Source: Flavobacterium gawalongense (lineage in GTDB: Bacteria; Bacteroidota; Bacteroidia; Flavobacteriales; Flavobacteriaceae). Taken from it: a stretch of 64,000 bases of DNA. Below, one piece after another: positions 8,853 to 17,147 of the stretch. Position 1 is the stretch's first letter. Each line of letters begins with the position of its first letter. The position numbers were made by a program, and so were the translations under genes. The notes under the pieces were generated by a model. The model was not told where the DNA came from. It did no database searches and saw nothing but the letters and a program-made list of their open reading frames with translations. The stretch spans positions 62,001-126,000 of the forward strand of contig NZ_VJZP01000008.1 of assembly GCF_007097265.1 (NCBI RefSeq), given 5' to 3'.

Positions 8853-8872
8853 AAAAGGTCAGGAGACCTTTT
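8853..8872 (+). terminator. Hairpin downstream of RAYT
   Basis: AAAAGGTC/GACCTTTT stem with a four-base loop; only four T residues follow the core, so a weak terminator or part of the REP structure. Confidence 0.45.
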
Positions 8873-8877
8873 ACACA

Positions 8878-8904
8878 TCCTCAAAGTTAGAAGCTTTGCG
8901 GAGC
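8878..8904 (-). repeat. Right 27-bp REP-like repeat of the RAYT unit
   Basis: Inverted copy of the 8148-8174 repeat (TCCTCAAAGTT...CTTTGCGGAGC), differing at three central positions where the internal palindrome is kept (CAAAG/CTTTG). Confidence 0.8.
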
Positions 8905-8926
8905 TAAAAAATTAAATATAAATAAG

Positions 8927-9145
8927 ATGGGATTAATGAAAGTGTTTTCGGGAAGTGAAGTTTTAGCTTTAGCGTTGCAAGAGAGAATTGAAGCAATAGG
9001 AGTAGATACCGTTTTAAAAAACAACATACAATCAGCTCGATTGGGAGGTTTTGGAAATTCAGATTTAGCAGTGGAATTATTCGTTCAGGAAACGGAATTT
9101 GCAAAAGTGAATCCAGTTATTGAAGAATTCAGAATGAGTATTTAA
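8927..9145 (+). CDS. DUF2007 small protein
   Basis: 72 residues, soluble, matching the pattern of the DUF2007 family (annotated elsewhere as putative prokaryotic signal-transducing protein): a ferredoxin-like fold expected from KVFSGSEVLALALQERIEA, a variable middle, and a C-terminal NPVIEEFRMSI. No catalytic residues are evident. An ATG at 8936 would give a protein three residues shorter. It lies 23 bases before the HAD phosphatase and is probably co-transcribed with it. Confidence 0.75.
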   Translation: MGLMKVFSGSEVLALALQERIEAIGVDTVLKNNIQSARLGGFGNSDLAVELFVQETEFAKVNPVIEEFRMSI

Positions 9146-9168
9146 AGATATTCGCAATAAAAAATATA

Positions 9169-9966
9169 ATGAAATATAAAATGTTAGTTTTGGACATGGA
9201 TGACACTTTGTTAGCCGATGACCATACCATTTCAAACGAGAATAAAGAAATGCTGCTTAAAGCACAGGAATTGGGTGTGCATATTATTCTGGCTTCCGGT
9301 AGGCCAACACCGGCAATGACTGCTTATGCCAAAGAATTACAACTGCATAATTCGTATATGATATCTTATAATGGCGCTGTTATTACGGATCTAAAAGAAG
9401 ATAAAGTCATTTTCGAGCAAACCTTGACTCAGGAACAAATCCATGATTTATACGATTACAGTTTAAAAAGTAAAACACATATTATTACTTATTTAGATGG
9501 GAAAATTGTCAGCGAAACGGATTCTGAATATATTGAAATTGAAAAAAACATCACAGGTTTAGAACACAATAAAGTGCTTAGTTTTAAAGATGAGGTTAAA
9601 TCCGCAGCTGTAAAATGTATTTTATTAGAAGAGCCAAGTTATCTAAAACAAGTAGAGGAAGATTTGAAAATTGCCATGCCACATCTTAGTGTAAGTATGT
9701 CAAAACCCTTTTTTCTTGAAGTAGCACAAAATGGGATTGATAAAGGAGCCAGTATAAAATTTTTGGCAGAAAAACTGAACATTCTTCAAAGTGAAATTAT
9801 AGCTGTCGGAAACGCGGGTAATGATTTAACGATGATCCAATATGCAGGATTGGGTGTTTGGGTCGATAATGTAGATCCGAAATTGAGAGATAAAGGAGAT
9901 GTTATTGTTGCCTCAAATAATAATCATGGCGTGGCTGAAGTAGTACGCCGATTTATTTTAAACTAA
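9169..9966 (+). CDS. HAD superfamily phosphatase, Cof subfamily
   Basis: 265 residues. Motif I is LDMDDTLL with the nucleophile D9 and acid D11; motif II is ILASGRP near residues 43-49; motif IV is VGNAGNDLTMI near 210-220, with an alpha/beta C2 cap between. Cof-type enzymes dephosphorylate sugar phosphates, PLP or similar small molecules; the substrate is unknown here. A 9-bp inverted repeat (TTATACTAA at 9974 and TTAGTATAA at 10013) follows the gene but lacks a T-run. Confidence 0.9.
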   Translation: MKYKMLVLDMDDTLLADDHTISNENKEMLLKAQELGVHIILASGRPTPAMTAYAKELQLHNSYMISYNGAVITDLKEDKVIFEQTLTQEQIHDLYDYSLKSKTHIITYLDGKIVSETDSEYIEIEKNITGLEHNKVLSFKDEVKSAAVKCILLEEPSYLKQVEEDLKIAMPHLSVSMSKPFFLEVAQNGIDKGASIKFLAEKLNILQSEIIAVGNAGNDLTMIQYAGLGVWVDNVDPKLRDKGDVIVASNNNHGVAEVVRRFILN

Positions 9967-10029
9967 AAATTTCTTATACTAAATGACCTGATTTTAACTA
10001 CACGCAATTGGGTTAGTATAATTAAAAAG

Positions 10030-10063
10030 AAGAAGGAGTTGTACCAAATAATAACTCCTTCTT
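10030..10063 (-). terminator. Terminator of the S9 peptidase gene
   Basis: Stem AAGAAGGAGTT/AACTCCTTCTT (11 bp). Read on the minus strand it is followed by CTTTTTAAT, placing the T-run correctly for the gene ending at 10084. Confidence 0.75.
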
Positions 10064-10083
10064 GCTGATTAATTTAAAAGATT

Positions 10084-12117
10084 TTATTCCTTTTTAGATT
10101 CGTAAGTTACCATGTTAATATCAACAGTAATTTCCTTTAATCTTTTTGCAACTTTCTCAGGCATTTCTTCTTGAAATTGCCCACCTAAAACTCCTGCTAA
10201 GAATTTTTCGGTTTCGGCATACATTGCCATTCTGTTTATCGGTTTTGCAAATCCATGACCCTCATCATCGGCTAAAAGATAGGAAACTTGTTTTCCTTTG
10301 TCTCTCAAAGCTATAGCAATTTGATCTGCTTCTGCTTTTTTAACTCTTGGGTCGTTTGCCCCCTGAATAATTAGTAGTGGTTTTACAATTTTATCGGCAC
10401 TAAATAAAGGGCTTGCTTCATGCATTCTTTTTTTACCTTCTTCTGTATTTGGATCACCAACCATTCCGTATAAAAATGCTCTGCCAGATTCCCAATAAGC
10501 TGGTATTGACTCTAATAATGTAAAGATATTACTTGGTCCAACAATATCAACACCACATGCATATAAATCTGGAGTAAAAGCTAAACCAGCCAAAGTAGCA
10601 TAACCTCCGTAGCTTCCTCCCATAATAGCCACTTTGTCTTTATTTGCAATACCTTCAGAAATTAAATGCTTAACACCCCAAGTAATATCGTCCTGCATCA
10701 GTTTCCCCCATTGTAAATCACCAGCATTTAAAAATTCTTTTCCATAACCGCCACTAGCTCTAAAGTTAGGTTGTAGAACGGCATATCCTCTATTGGCTAA
10801 AAATTGTGCCTCAGCATCATAACCCCAAGTATCTCTTGGCCCTTTTGGTCCACCATGAACTAAAATTACTGTTGGTAAATTCATACTGCTTTTTCCAACG
10901 GGTAAAGTTAAATATCCTGTAATTTCTAAACCATCGCTACTTTTATAACGAATCGATTTCATTGGAGCTAAATATTGTTCAGCCTTTTTTAAAGCAGGTC
11001 TTGGTACATATTGTGAAAGTAATTCTTTGGTTTCTGAATTAAAAAAATAAACTTCAGGCGCATATTTGTCTCCCCAAACTGCTACCAAAAATTTCTTTTC
11101 GTCTTTAGTTTTGCTTTGAAAATCTACTTCTCTACCTGGAAATTTTGATTGTAAGAATTTGTAATTTTCTTTCCATTTTTTATCTTTCCATGTATAAACG
11201 GTTTTGTCATCGGTATAGGATGTAGAAATTAATTTTCGGGTTAATTCACTAACGTTTAGATTTCCGAAATCGACTCTGTTTTTCGGATCACTTTCTATTT
11301 TGGTCATTTTTTGAGTGTCCAAATCCATTAAAAACAGGGTTGAAAGATTTAAATCACCTTTATTGGTTACAAAATAGGCTTGTTTGTTGTCAGGTGTCCA
11401 GCTGGCGATATAAGCTTGTTCTGTTACTGATGTTTCATAAATCTGAGTGAGTTTATCTCCTTCTTTTTTAAATATTGTTGTAGTTCCTTTGTTATCGGTT
11501 TTAGAAAGTACTCTTAAATTTTCGTCCCAGTCAAAGTCATAACCTGTAACCCTGTCTTTGTTTTCGTATATTTTAGTAAGTTCGCCTGTAGAAATTTTAA
11601 GTTGGTATAAATCGTGCCAAGCCTTATCTCTATCATTTAAAGAAACCATCATCAAATCTGGATTTTTCTTGCTAACCAAGTTTATTTGTGCTGTAATTTC
11701 TTTTAAGGGGGTTAGATTTCTAGAAACAGGAACCGTGTTTACTTCTGCTGTTGTCATTGGGTCAACGGCAAAGACATTAACGTTTTCGTCGCCATTTTCA
11801 TCTTTTACATACAAGATATATTTGCCATCGTTCGACCAGAAATAGCCATACATTGGACGTTTGCTATTGGTAAGCGGACGTGCTTTTTCAAAAGGTTCGT
11901 CAAATTTTTTAACCCAAATATTCATTATCCCTTCATATACTTTCATAAAAGAAATCCATTTTCCATCTGGGCTTAATTGTCCGCCAGAAATTTCGGGATT
12001 ACCAAAAAATAATTCTCTGTCTAAAACTGGAATTGTTGTTTGATTTGTTTCGGTTTGAGCCATCATACTACTAATAGTGATTAGGAATACAAAGAGGCAT
12101 AAGGTTTGTTTTTTCAT
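10084..12117 (-). CDS. Secreted S9 family prolyl oligopeptidase-like peptidase
   Basis: 677 residues with an N-terminal Sec signal peptide ([21 protein letters not shown]), so exported to the periplasm. The middle (about 30-400) is a beta-propeller of WD-like PD40 repeats; the C-terminal alpha/beta hydrolase holds the nucleophile in GGSYGGY (Ser about 502), the Asp region in GANDPRV and the His in DEGHGF. This is the dipeptidyl/acylaminoacyl-peptidase group that trims oligopeptides. It is monocistronic and divergent from mtaB. Confidence 0.92.
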   Translation of the reverse strand: MKKQTLCLFVFLITISSMMAQTETNQTTIPVLDRELFFGNPEISGGQLSPDGKWISFMKVYEGIMNIWVKKFDEPFEKARPLTNSKRPMYGYFWSNDGKYILYVKDENGDENVNVFAVDPMTTAEVNTVPVSRNLTPLKEITAQINLVSKKNPDLMMVSLNDRDKAWHDLYQLKISTGELTKIYENKDRVTGYDFDWDENLRVLSKTDNKGTTTIFKKEGDKLTQIYETSVTEQAYIASWTPDNKQAYFVTNKGDLNLSTLFLMDLDTQKMTKIESDPKNRVDFGNLNVSELTRKLISTSYTDDKTVYTWKDKKWKENYKFLQSKFPGREVDFQSKTKDEKKFLVAVWGDKYAPEVYFFNSETKELLSQYVPRPALKKAEQYLAPMKSIRYKSSDGLEITGYLTLPVGKSSMNLPTVILVHGGPKGPRDTWGYDAEAQFLANRGYAVLQPNFRASGGYGKEFLNAGDLQWGKLMQDDITWGVKHLISEGIANKDKVAIMGGSYGGYATLAGLAFTPDLYACGVDIVGPSNIFTLLESIPAYWESGRAFLYGMVGDPNTEEGKKRMHEASPLFSADKIVKPLLIIQGANDPRVKKAEADQIAIALRDKGKQVSYLLADDEGHGFAKPINRMAMYAETEKFLAGVLGGQFQEEMPEKVAKRLKEITVDINMVTYESKKE

Positions 12118-12207
12118 AAAATAAAGTTTTAAATGGTTTAAAGGTTAGTCACTGTTGTAAAAAAAAAGTTACAAAATTTTATCTTTTTATTTCTAGGGTT
12201 TTCTTTG

Positions 12208-12215
12208 TAAATTTG
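12208..12215 (+). promoter_or_regulatory. -7 box of mtaB
   Basis: TAAATTTG (TAnnTTTG) followed by C, 61 bases before the ATG at 12277. The -33 region is only T-rich. Confidence 0.55.
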
Positions 12216-12276
12216 CAAACTATACTTACATGGATATAAATATAATAATAAATTATGTAAGTAGTTGATTACCATT

Positions 12277-13605
12277 ATGGGAAATAGAAAAAAAGTTGCT
12301 TTTTATACACTTGGTTGCAAACTGAATTTTTCAGAAACTTCTACGATTGCTCGTAATTTACAAGACGAGGGTTTTGATCGTGTAGATTTTGAGGAAGTGG
12401 CTGATATGTATGTTATTAATACGTGTTCAGTGACGGAAAATGCAGATAAGCAATTCAAGCAAGTGGTGCGAAAAGCAATGAAATTGAATGATAAGGCCTT
12501 TGTTGCTGCGGTAGGTTGTTATGCACAATTGAAACCGGAAGAATTAGCGGCAGTTGATGGTGTGGATTTAGTTCTTGGTGCAACTGAAAAATTTAAATTG
12601 GCGGATTATATCAATGATTTGTCTAAAAATGATTTTGGGGAAGTGCATTCTTGCGAGATTGCTGAAGCCGATTTTTATGTAGGTAGTTACTCGATTGGGG
12701 ATAGAACACGTGCTTTCTTGAAAGTGCAGGATGGTTGTGATTATAAATGTACCTATTGTACGATTCCATTGGCGAGAGGAATTTCGCGAAGTGATGAACT
12801 CGAAAATGTGTTGAAAAACGCTAAAGATATTTCGGGACAAAATATTAAAGAAATTGTTCTTACTGGAGTAAATATTGGAGATTATGGTAAAGGAGAATTT
12901 GGAAATAAAAAACACGAACACACTTTCTTGGAATTGGTTCAGGAATTAGACAAAGTGGAAGGAATCGAAAGATTGCGAATTTCGTCGATTGAACCGAATT
13001 TATTGAAAAATGAAACCATAGAATTTGTGTCGAAAAGCAGAACTTTTGTACCGCATTTTCACATTCCGTTGCAATCCGGAAGCAATGATATTCTGAAGTT
13101 GATGAAGCGTCGTTACCAACGGGAAGTATATACCGAAAGAGTGAATAAAATACGGGAGGTAATGCCACACGCTTGTATTGGTGTGGATGTGATTGTTGGT
13201 TTTCCTGGTGAAACTGACGAACATTTCTTGGAAACTTATCATTTCTTGAATGATATGGATATTTCGTATTTGCATGTTTTTACGTATTCGGAACGTGAGA
13301 ATACGGAAGCTGCAGCAATGGAAGGTGTTGTTCCCGCTAATGTTCGTGCGAAACGTAGCAAAATGTTGCGTGGTTTGTCTGTTAAAAAACGTCGTGCTTT
13401 TTATGAAAGTCAGGTAGGAACCAATAGAACAGTTTTGTTTGAAAGCGAAAACAAAGAAGGGTATATTCACGGTTTTACTGAAAATTACGTGAAAGTAAAA
13501 ACACCTTGGAATCCGGAATTAGTAAATACCTTGCATGAAATTAATTTGACAAAAATTGATGAAGATGGAAGTGTACGAATGGATTTTGTAAATGTTTTAG
13601 TTTAA
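12277..13605 (+). CDS. mtaB: tRNA t6A37 methylthiotransferase MtaB
   Basis: Radical-SAM enzyme that adds a methylthio group to threonylcarbamoyl-adenosine 37 of tRNAs reading ANN codons. 442 residues from the ATG at 12277 (an in-frame TTG four codons earlier is less likely). The N-terminal UPF0004 domain starts KKVAFYTLGCKLNFSE and supplies three cysteines for one cluster; the radical-SAM motif CDYKCTYC gives C154, C158 and C161; a C-terminal TRAM-like domain follows. Elements GCKLNFSE and CTIPLARG fit MtaB rather than MiaB or RimO. A very long hairpin follows the gene. Confidence 0.93.
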   Translation: MGNRKKVAFYTLGCKLNFSETSTIARNLQDEGFDRVDFEEVADMYVINTCSVTENADKQFKQVVRKAMKLNDKAFVAAVGCYAQLKPEELAAVDGVDLVLGATEKFKLADYINDLSKNDFGEVHSCEIAEADFYVGSYSIGDRTRAFLKVQDGCDYKCTYCTIPLARGISRSDELENVLKNAKDISGQNIKEIVLTGVNIGDYGKGEFGNKKHEHTFLELVQELDKVEGIERLRISSIEPNLLKNETIEFVSKSRTFVPHFHIPLQSGSNDILKLMKRRYQREVYTERVNKIREVMPHACIGVDVIVGFPGETDEHFLETYHFLNDMDISYLHVFTYSERENTEAAAMEGVVPANVRAKRSKMLRGLSVKKRRAFYESQVGTNRTVLFESENKEGYIHGFTENYVKVKTPWNPELVNTLHEINLTKIDEDGSVRMDFVNVLV

Positions 13606-13652
13606 AAAAATTAAACACGAATTTCGTAATTCTATAGTTTAAATACAATTTA

Positions 13653-13718
13653 AACCATATAAGAAATATAAGTTCATTTAAGTATTGACTTAAATGAACT
13701 TATATTTCTTATATGGTT
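13653..13718. repeat. Giant 31-bp perfect hairpin after mtaB
   Basis: Arms 13653-13683 and 13688-13718 are perfect reverse complements with a four-base loop (ATTG). A T-run (TCTCTTTTTTT, ending at 13740) lies about 10 bases beyond, so it may terminate mtaB, but the stem is far longer than needed. Part of a 725-bp gene-free interval (13606-14330) that otherwise holds the element at 13792 and the hairpin at 14129. Confidence 0.8.
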
Positions 13719-13791
13719 AACTAGTTAAGTCTCTTTTTTTAGTGTTCCGTTTGCCGGTACACAAAAAAGACAGTAAACTTATTTTTATATT

Positions 13792-14083
13792 ATAACCTGT
13801 TGGGTGTAATTAGTTTTTAATTTTAATTTTCGTCAGTTCAGTGATTTTCATCAGAAAATTATATCGAGAACTAGAAAATTATTATTAAAAACGGTTCTCG
13901 ATACATTTTTTGTTCCGTTTTACTCCACAAAAACACTACCATTGACGTTTTTATTTAATGTATTGAAAATTAATAATTTAACAAAATTAACATGCAAGAA
14001 TAATACGTCATTTTATATTGCTTTTTTTGTAAAAAAATTAAGCCTCGAACTGACGTTTTGAATAATTGCACCCAACGGGTTAT
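13792..14083. repeat. 292-bp inverted-repeat-bounded noncoding element (MITE-like)
   Basis: Bounded by 21-bp inverted repeats (13792-13812 and 14063-14083; 19 of 21 match; core GTTGGGTG). Inside are a second inverted pair (CGTCAGTTC at 13831, GAACTGACG at 14047) and a hairpin (ATCGAGAAC at 13863, GTTCTCGAT at 13894). There is no reading frame of note. Nested symmetry suggests a MITE, a transposon remnant or a structured RNA; I see no target-site duplication that I would trust. Confidence 0.6.
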
Positions 14084-14128
14084 CTAAATATAAATAATAG
14101 TTTTGATTCATTCTTTTTTAGATTGAAA

Positions 14129-14189
14129 TCTGCGTAAATCTGTAAAATCTGCGTGCAATTTTCACGCAGATTTTACAGATTTACGCAGA
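14129..14189. repeat. 27-bp perfect hairpin of the ACGCAGATTT repeat family
   Basis: Arms 14129-14155 and 14163-14189 are exact reverse complements with a seven-base loop. The arm is itself made of near-tandem units (AATCTGCGT, AAATCTGTA, AAATCTGCGT). It lacks a T-run on the plus side. A related tandem without the hairpin ends the window at 63964. Confidence 0.75.
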
Positions 14190-14330
14190 AAAAAAATTAT
14201 AATTCTACTTCATTCAAAAAAAGATCTAAAAGTATTTGACTTAATCATTAAGTGCTTAATATTCTTAATTTATTTCAATGGTTTAGAAGTAAATAAAATA
14301 TTTTTAAAGATTCAAAAAACGGTAAATAAT

Positions 14331-15047
14331 TTAAGGATTCGTAGACCAAATACTGCTGTTTTTTATAAAAACGCGTCGGTTTAATTTGAGTTGTGCGATG
14401 ATTAATTCGGCCATATCTTCTGATTGCATTACTTTTTCGGGATTTCCATCGGTCAATTTTAAATCTTTGGCCATATCAGTGGCAACCGTACTTGGCGTTA
14501 GAGCCGTTACTCGAATATTGTGTTTGCGCACTTCTTGCATCAACGATTCCGTTAATCCTAAAACGGCAAATTTTGAGGCACTATAGGCACTGGTTAAAGC
14601 ATTTCCGCTTAATCCTGCTGTTGAGGAAATATTGATAATATCCCCTGTTTGTCTTTCAATCATATTAGGCAAAACAGCACGTGTTACATAATACGTTCCC
14701 ATTAAATTTACTTGAATGATGCGTTCCCAAGCAGCTGGCTCTAATTCTAAAAAATTTCCAAAAGCGGCAATTCCTGCATTATTGATTAAGATATCAACGG
14801 TTTTGAAATCGTCTAACGCTTTTTCAACAGCTGAGTTTACAGAATTGATATCAGCAACATCGGCGGTTAATGCCAATGATTTTACTCCCAAAGCATTTAC
14901 TTCTTGAGCTACTTCATCTAAATCAGCTTGCGTTCGTGCCAATAAAATAACATTTACACCTTCTTTTGCCAAAGCAATGGCAACTGCTTTTCCAATTCCT
15001 TTCCCTGCGCCAGTAATCAGGGCATTTTTATTTTTTAAGTCGTTCAT
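14331..15047 (-). CDS. Short-chain dehydrogenase/reductase (FabG-like)
   Basis: 238-residue classical SDR. The cofactor motif is TGAGKGIG (residues 12-19), NNAG lies near 88-91, and the catalytic Ser and YxxxK are in NISST and YSASK. Such enzymes reduce 3-ketoacyl or other carbonyl groups with NAD(P)H; the substrate is not evident. The start lies two bases past the stop of the upstream DUF6929-like gene, so the two are probably translationally coupled. It is unlikely to be the main fatty-acid FabG, as no fab genes are nearby. Confidence 0.85.
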   Translation of the reverse strand: MNDLKNKNALITGAGKGIGKAVAIALAKEGVNVILLARTQADLDEVAQEVNALGVKSLALTADVADINSVNSAVEKALDDFKTVDILINNAGIAAFGNFLELEPAAWERIIQVNLMGTYYVTRAVLPNMIERQTGDIINISSTAGLSGNALTSAYSASKFAVLGLTESLMQEVRKHNIRVTALTPSTVATDMAKDLKLTDGNPEKVMQSEDMAELIIAQLKLNRRVFIKNSSIWSTNP

Positions 15048-15049
15048 CT

Positions 15050-15886
15050 TTATTTTTTATCTAATGTTAATTTATAAATATCCGTTTCTAATACATCAAT
15101 ATCCTTGTCTTCACAGAGCAGGAACTCGATTTTTTCATTGGAGTTTTTGAATAAAGTCAATCCTTCGAATTTATGGGTGCTACTGATTTTTTCAGTAAAA
15201 TCGATTTCCATGGTTTTCAGGTTAATACTACCAATAAGACTTCCTAAAACTTCGCCGTCATCATAAGTGGATTGAGTGTCTTCGGCTGTTGCCAAAAAAT
15301 AAATTTTATTATCCACTAAAACCGCATCTGTAAAACTGCTGCGAACTCCTATTATTTTAGGGAGTTTATATTCGTTTGAAAGAATATTGAAATCGTTTAT
15401 CAAATTTTCTCCTTCGATAGTGAAAAGGACGTTTTTATTTGAGCTTCCGTTTCCTCTATTGAATAAAAACCAGCTTTCGCCATTATAAATTGCGCCTTCG
15501 ATGTTAAAATCTTCGGGTTTTATTTTTCCGAAACTTTGCATGACTAAATACAAGTCAGCCAAATCAGTTGTGGTAATTACTTTTTTATTTTCGGAGTTAA
15601 CTTGCACCATTTTGTTTCTTTTTTCGGTGGAACCGGAACCAAAAACATACAGGTTATCACCGAAATGCGTAATCGACTCAAAATCTGGTTTTTCTTTTTT
15701 AAGAATGTTTTCAGAAGGATTTTCTATTAATGGATGTCGTTTTAAATCGCCGGAATCAACATAATATTCATAAAGAAAACCGCTGTTGTCCCCAATAATC
15801 AGAAGGGTATTGTCTTTGTAAATGAGTCCTGAAGCAGAACCAATTCCGATGATTTGAAATAGTAATTCGAGTGTGAATTTTTCCAT
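15050..15886 (-). CDS. DUF6929-like predicted beta-propeller protein
   Basis: 278 residues, no signal peptide. It is a series of short beta-hairpin blades ([55 protein letters not shown]), which suggests a six- or seven-bladed propeller, and resembles the proteins grouped as DUF6929. Function is unknown. Its stop is two bases before the start of the SDR gene, a tight two-gene operon. It has no catalytic motif I recognise. Confidence 0.6.
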   Translation of the reverse strand: MEKFTLELLFQIIGIGSASGLIYKDNTLLIIGDNSGFLYEYYVDSGDLKRHPLIENPSENILKKEKPDFESITHFGDNLYVFGSGSTEKRNKMVQVNSENKKVITTTDLADLYLVMQSFGKIKPEDFNIEGAIYNGESWFLFNRGNGSSNKNVLFTIEGENLINDFNILSNEYKLPKIIGVRSSFTDAVLVDNKIYFLATAEDTQSTYDDGEVLGSLIGSINLKTMEIDFTEKISSTHKFEGLTLFKNSNEKIEFLLCEDKDIDVLETDIYKLTLDKK

Positions 15887-15912
15887 TGTATTTGTTTTGT
15901 AAACGAGTGCCT

Positions 15913-16039
15913 AGCCCAGATTACTTCACTTAATTTCTATTTTCATCGGAGTTCAGTGAACTCCGTTTGCAGTGGAAATCTTTTTATTATTTTTCTTTAA
16001 AATAATAAAAAATTGAAACGAATAGCTGGAAAATGCTCC
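15913..16039 (+). repeat. Dispersed Flavobacterium-type repeat, copy 2
   Basis: Opens AGCCCAGAT, includes a local hairpin (GGAGTTCAGTGAACTCC, about 15949-15965), then AGTGGAAATC, a long AT hairpin and a final GGAAAATGCTCC. The last 70 bases align closely with the reverse complement of 6061-6143. It ends 12 bases before the PPK2 -7 box. Confidence 0.7.
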
Positions 16040-16050
16040 TTATTATTTGT

Positions 16051-16058
16051 TATATTTG
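16051..16058 (+). promoter_or_regulatory. -7 box of the PPK2 gene
   Basis: TATATTTG, 25 bases before the ATG at 16084; no TTTG at the expected -33 distance. Confidence 0.55.
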
Positions 16059-16083
16059 AGTTAACAAAGATAAATTATTTCTT

Positions 16084-16965
16084 ATGAAGTCCATAAATCC
16101 AGATGATTTTAAAGTGGTTGGCAAAATTGATTTGTCCAGCATTCCGACTAACCTATTTAATGGGAACAGTGATGATGAAAAGGAAGATAAATTAGATAAA
16201 GTTCAAGTGAAATTGAGTGAAATACAAGATGTGATGTATGCTCACAATCGGTATGGCGTTTTGATTTGTCTTCAAGGCATGGATACATCAGGAAAGGATA
16301 GTTTGATTCGGGAAGTTTTTAAGGAATTTAATTCGCGCGGTGTCGTGGTACATAGTTTTAAAACGCCTAACCCAAGTGAATTAGAACATGATTATTTATG
16401 GAGGCATTATTTGGTTTTGCCTGAAAAAGGAAAATTTACGGTTTTTAACAGATCGCATTATGAAAATGTTTTGGTAACACGTGTACATCCAGAATATATA
16501 CTGAATGAAAATTTGCCGGGAATTGAAAATGTTTCCGCTATTACGCCACAGTTTTGGGAAAATAGAATGGAACAAATCAATAATTTCGAAAAGCACATTA
16601 CTCAAAATGGAATTATCATGCTGAAATTCTTTTTACACATGAGTAAAGAAGAACAAAGACAACGCTTGTTACGTCGATTAGAAGAACAAAAGCACAACTG
16701 GAAATTCTCTACTGGTGATTTGAAAGAGAGAGAACGTTGGGGTGATTATATGCATTGTTACGAAGAAGCAATTAATAAAACATCTACTGAATATGCGCCT
16801 TGGTATATTATTCCTGCTGACGATAAGGAAATGGCTCGTTATATTGTAGCCGAAATTATTTTGGAAGAAATGCAAAAACACACTGATATTCAGGAACCTG
16901 AAATGGATGAAAAAATCAGGGGAAATATTGAAATATATAAAGAAATGTTGAAGAAAGAAAAGTAA
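16084..16965 (+). CDS. Polyphosphate kinase 2 family protein
   Basis: 293 residues of the PPK2 family, which transfers phosphate between polyphosphate and nucleotides. Walker A-like GMDTSGKDS is at 65-73, the FNRSHYENVLVTRVHPEY segment (121-138) carries the Walker B-region residues, and the lid follows (RRLEEQKHNWKFSTGDLKERERW). Single-domain length is normal. Class (ADP- or AMP-phosphorylating) cannot be assigned from sight. It appears monocistronic, with its own -7 box and a dispersed repeat upstream. Confidence 0.93.
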   Translation: MKSINPDDFKVVGKIDLSSIPTNLFNGNSDDEKEDKLDKVQVKLSEIQDVMYAHNRYGVLICLQGMDTSGKDSLIREVFKEFNSRGVVVHSFKTPNPSELEHDYLWRHYLVLPEKGKFTVFNRSHYENVLVTRVHPEYILNENLPGIENVSAITPQFWENRMEQINNFEKHITQNGIIMLKFFLHMSKEEQRQRLLRRLEEQKHNWKFSTGDLKERERWGDYMHCYEEAINKTSTEYAPWYIIPADDKEMARYIVAEIILEEMQKHTDIQEPEMDEKIRGNIEIYKEMLKKEK

Positions 16966-17147
16966 AATGTTTTTTTGTATAAAGTTAATTCAAGTTCATG
17001 ATTGCATTACTATAAAGTTAGCAAGTAAATTAATTATTTTTTTGAATAGAAAAACAATCGAATTCTTAGTTTTTTCTTAATATTCTATTCATTTAAAGTT
17101 AAAATTCAGCGCATTTCTTTGCATTGAATTTAAAACTATTTACCAAA

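Larger units (their letters stand above)
8148..8904. mobile_element. RAYT transposase unit with flanking inverted REP repeats
   Basis: A 757-bp unit: a 27-bp repeat at 8148-8174, a short hairpin (8182-8198), one Y1/HUH transposase gene (8210-8809), a small hairpin (8853-8872), and the same 27-mer inverted at 8878-8904 with 24 of 27 bases matching. Each 27-mer contains its own small palindrome. This is the layout of a REP-associated tyrosine transposase with its REP sequences; it occupies the gap between the DEAD-like gene and the DUF2007 gene without interrupting either. Confidence 0.75.

Noticed and set aside
13000..13470. 156-residue reading frame antisense to mtaB
   Set aside because: Phe/His/Asn-rich shadow typical of reversed AT-rich coding sequence; mtaB is complete on the other strand.
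14163..14189. Terminator for the SDR gene in the hairpin at 14129
   Set aside because: On the minus strand the hairpin is preceded, not followed, by the T-run, and lies about 140 bases beyond the stop.
13606..14330. CRISPR array or prophage fragment in the gene-free stretch
   Set aside because: Repeats are inverted and single, not regularly spaced direct repeats with spacers; no phage gene nearby.
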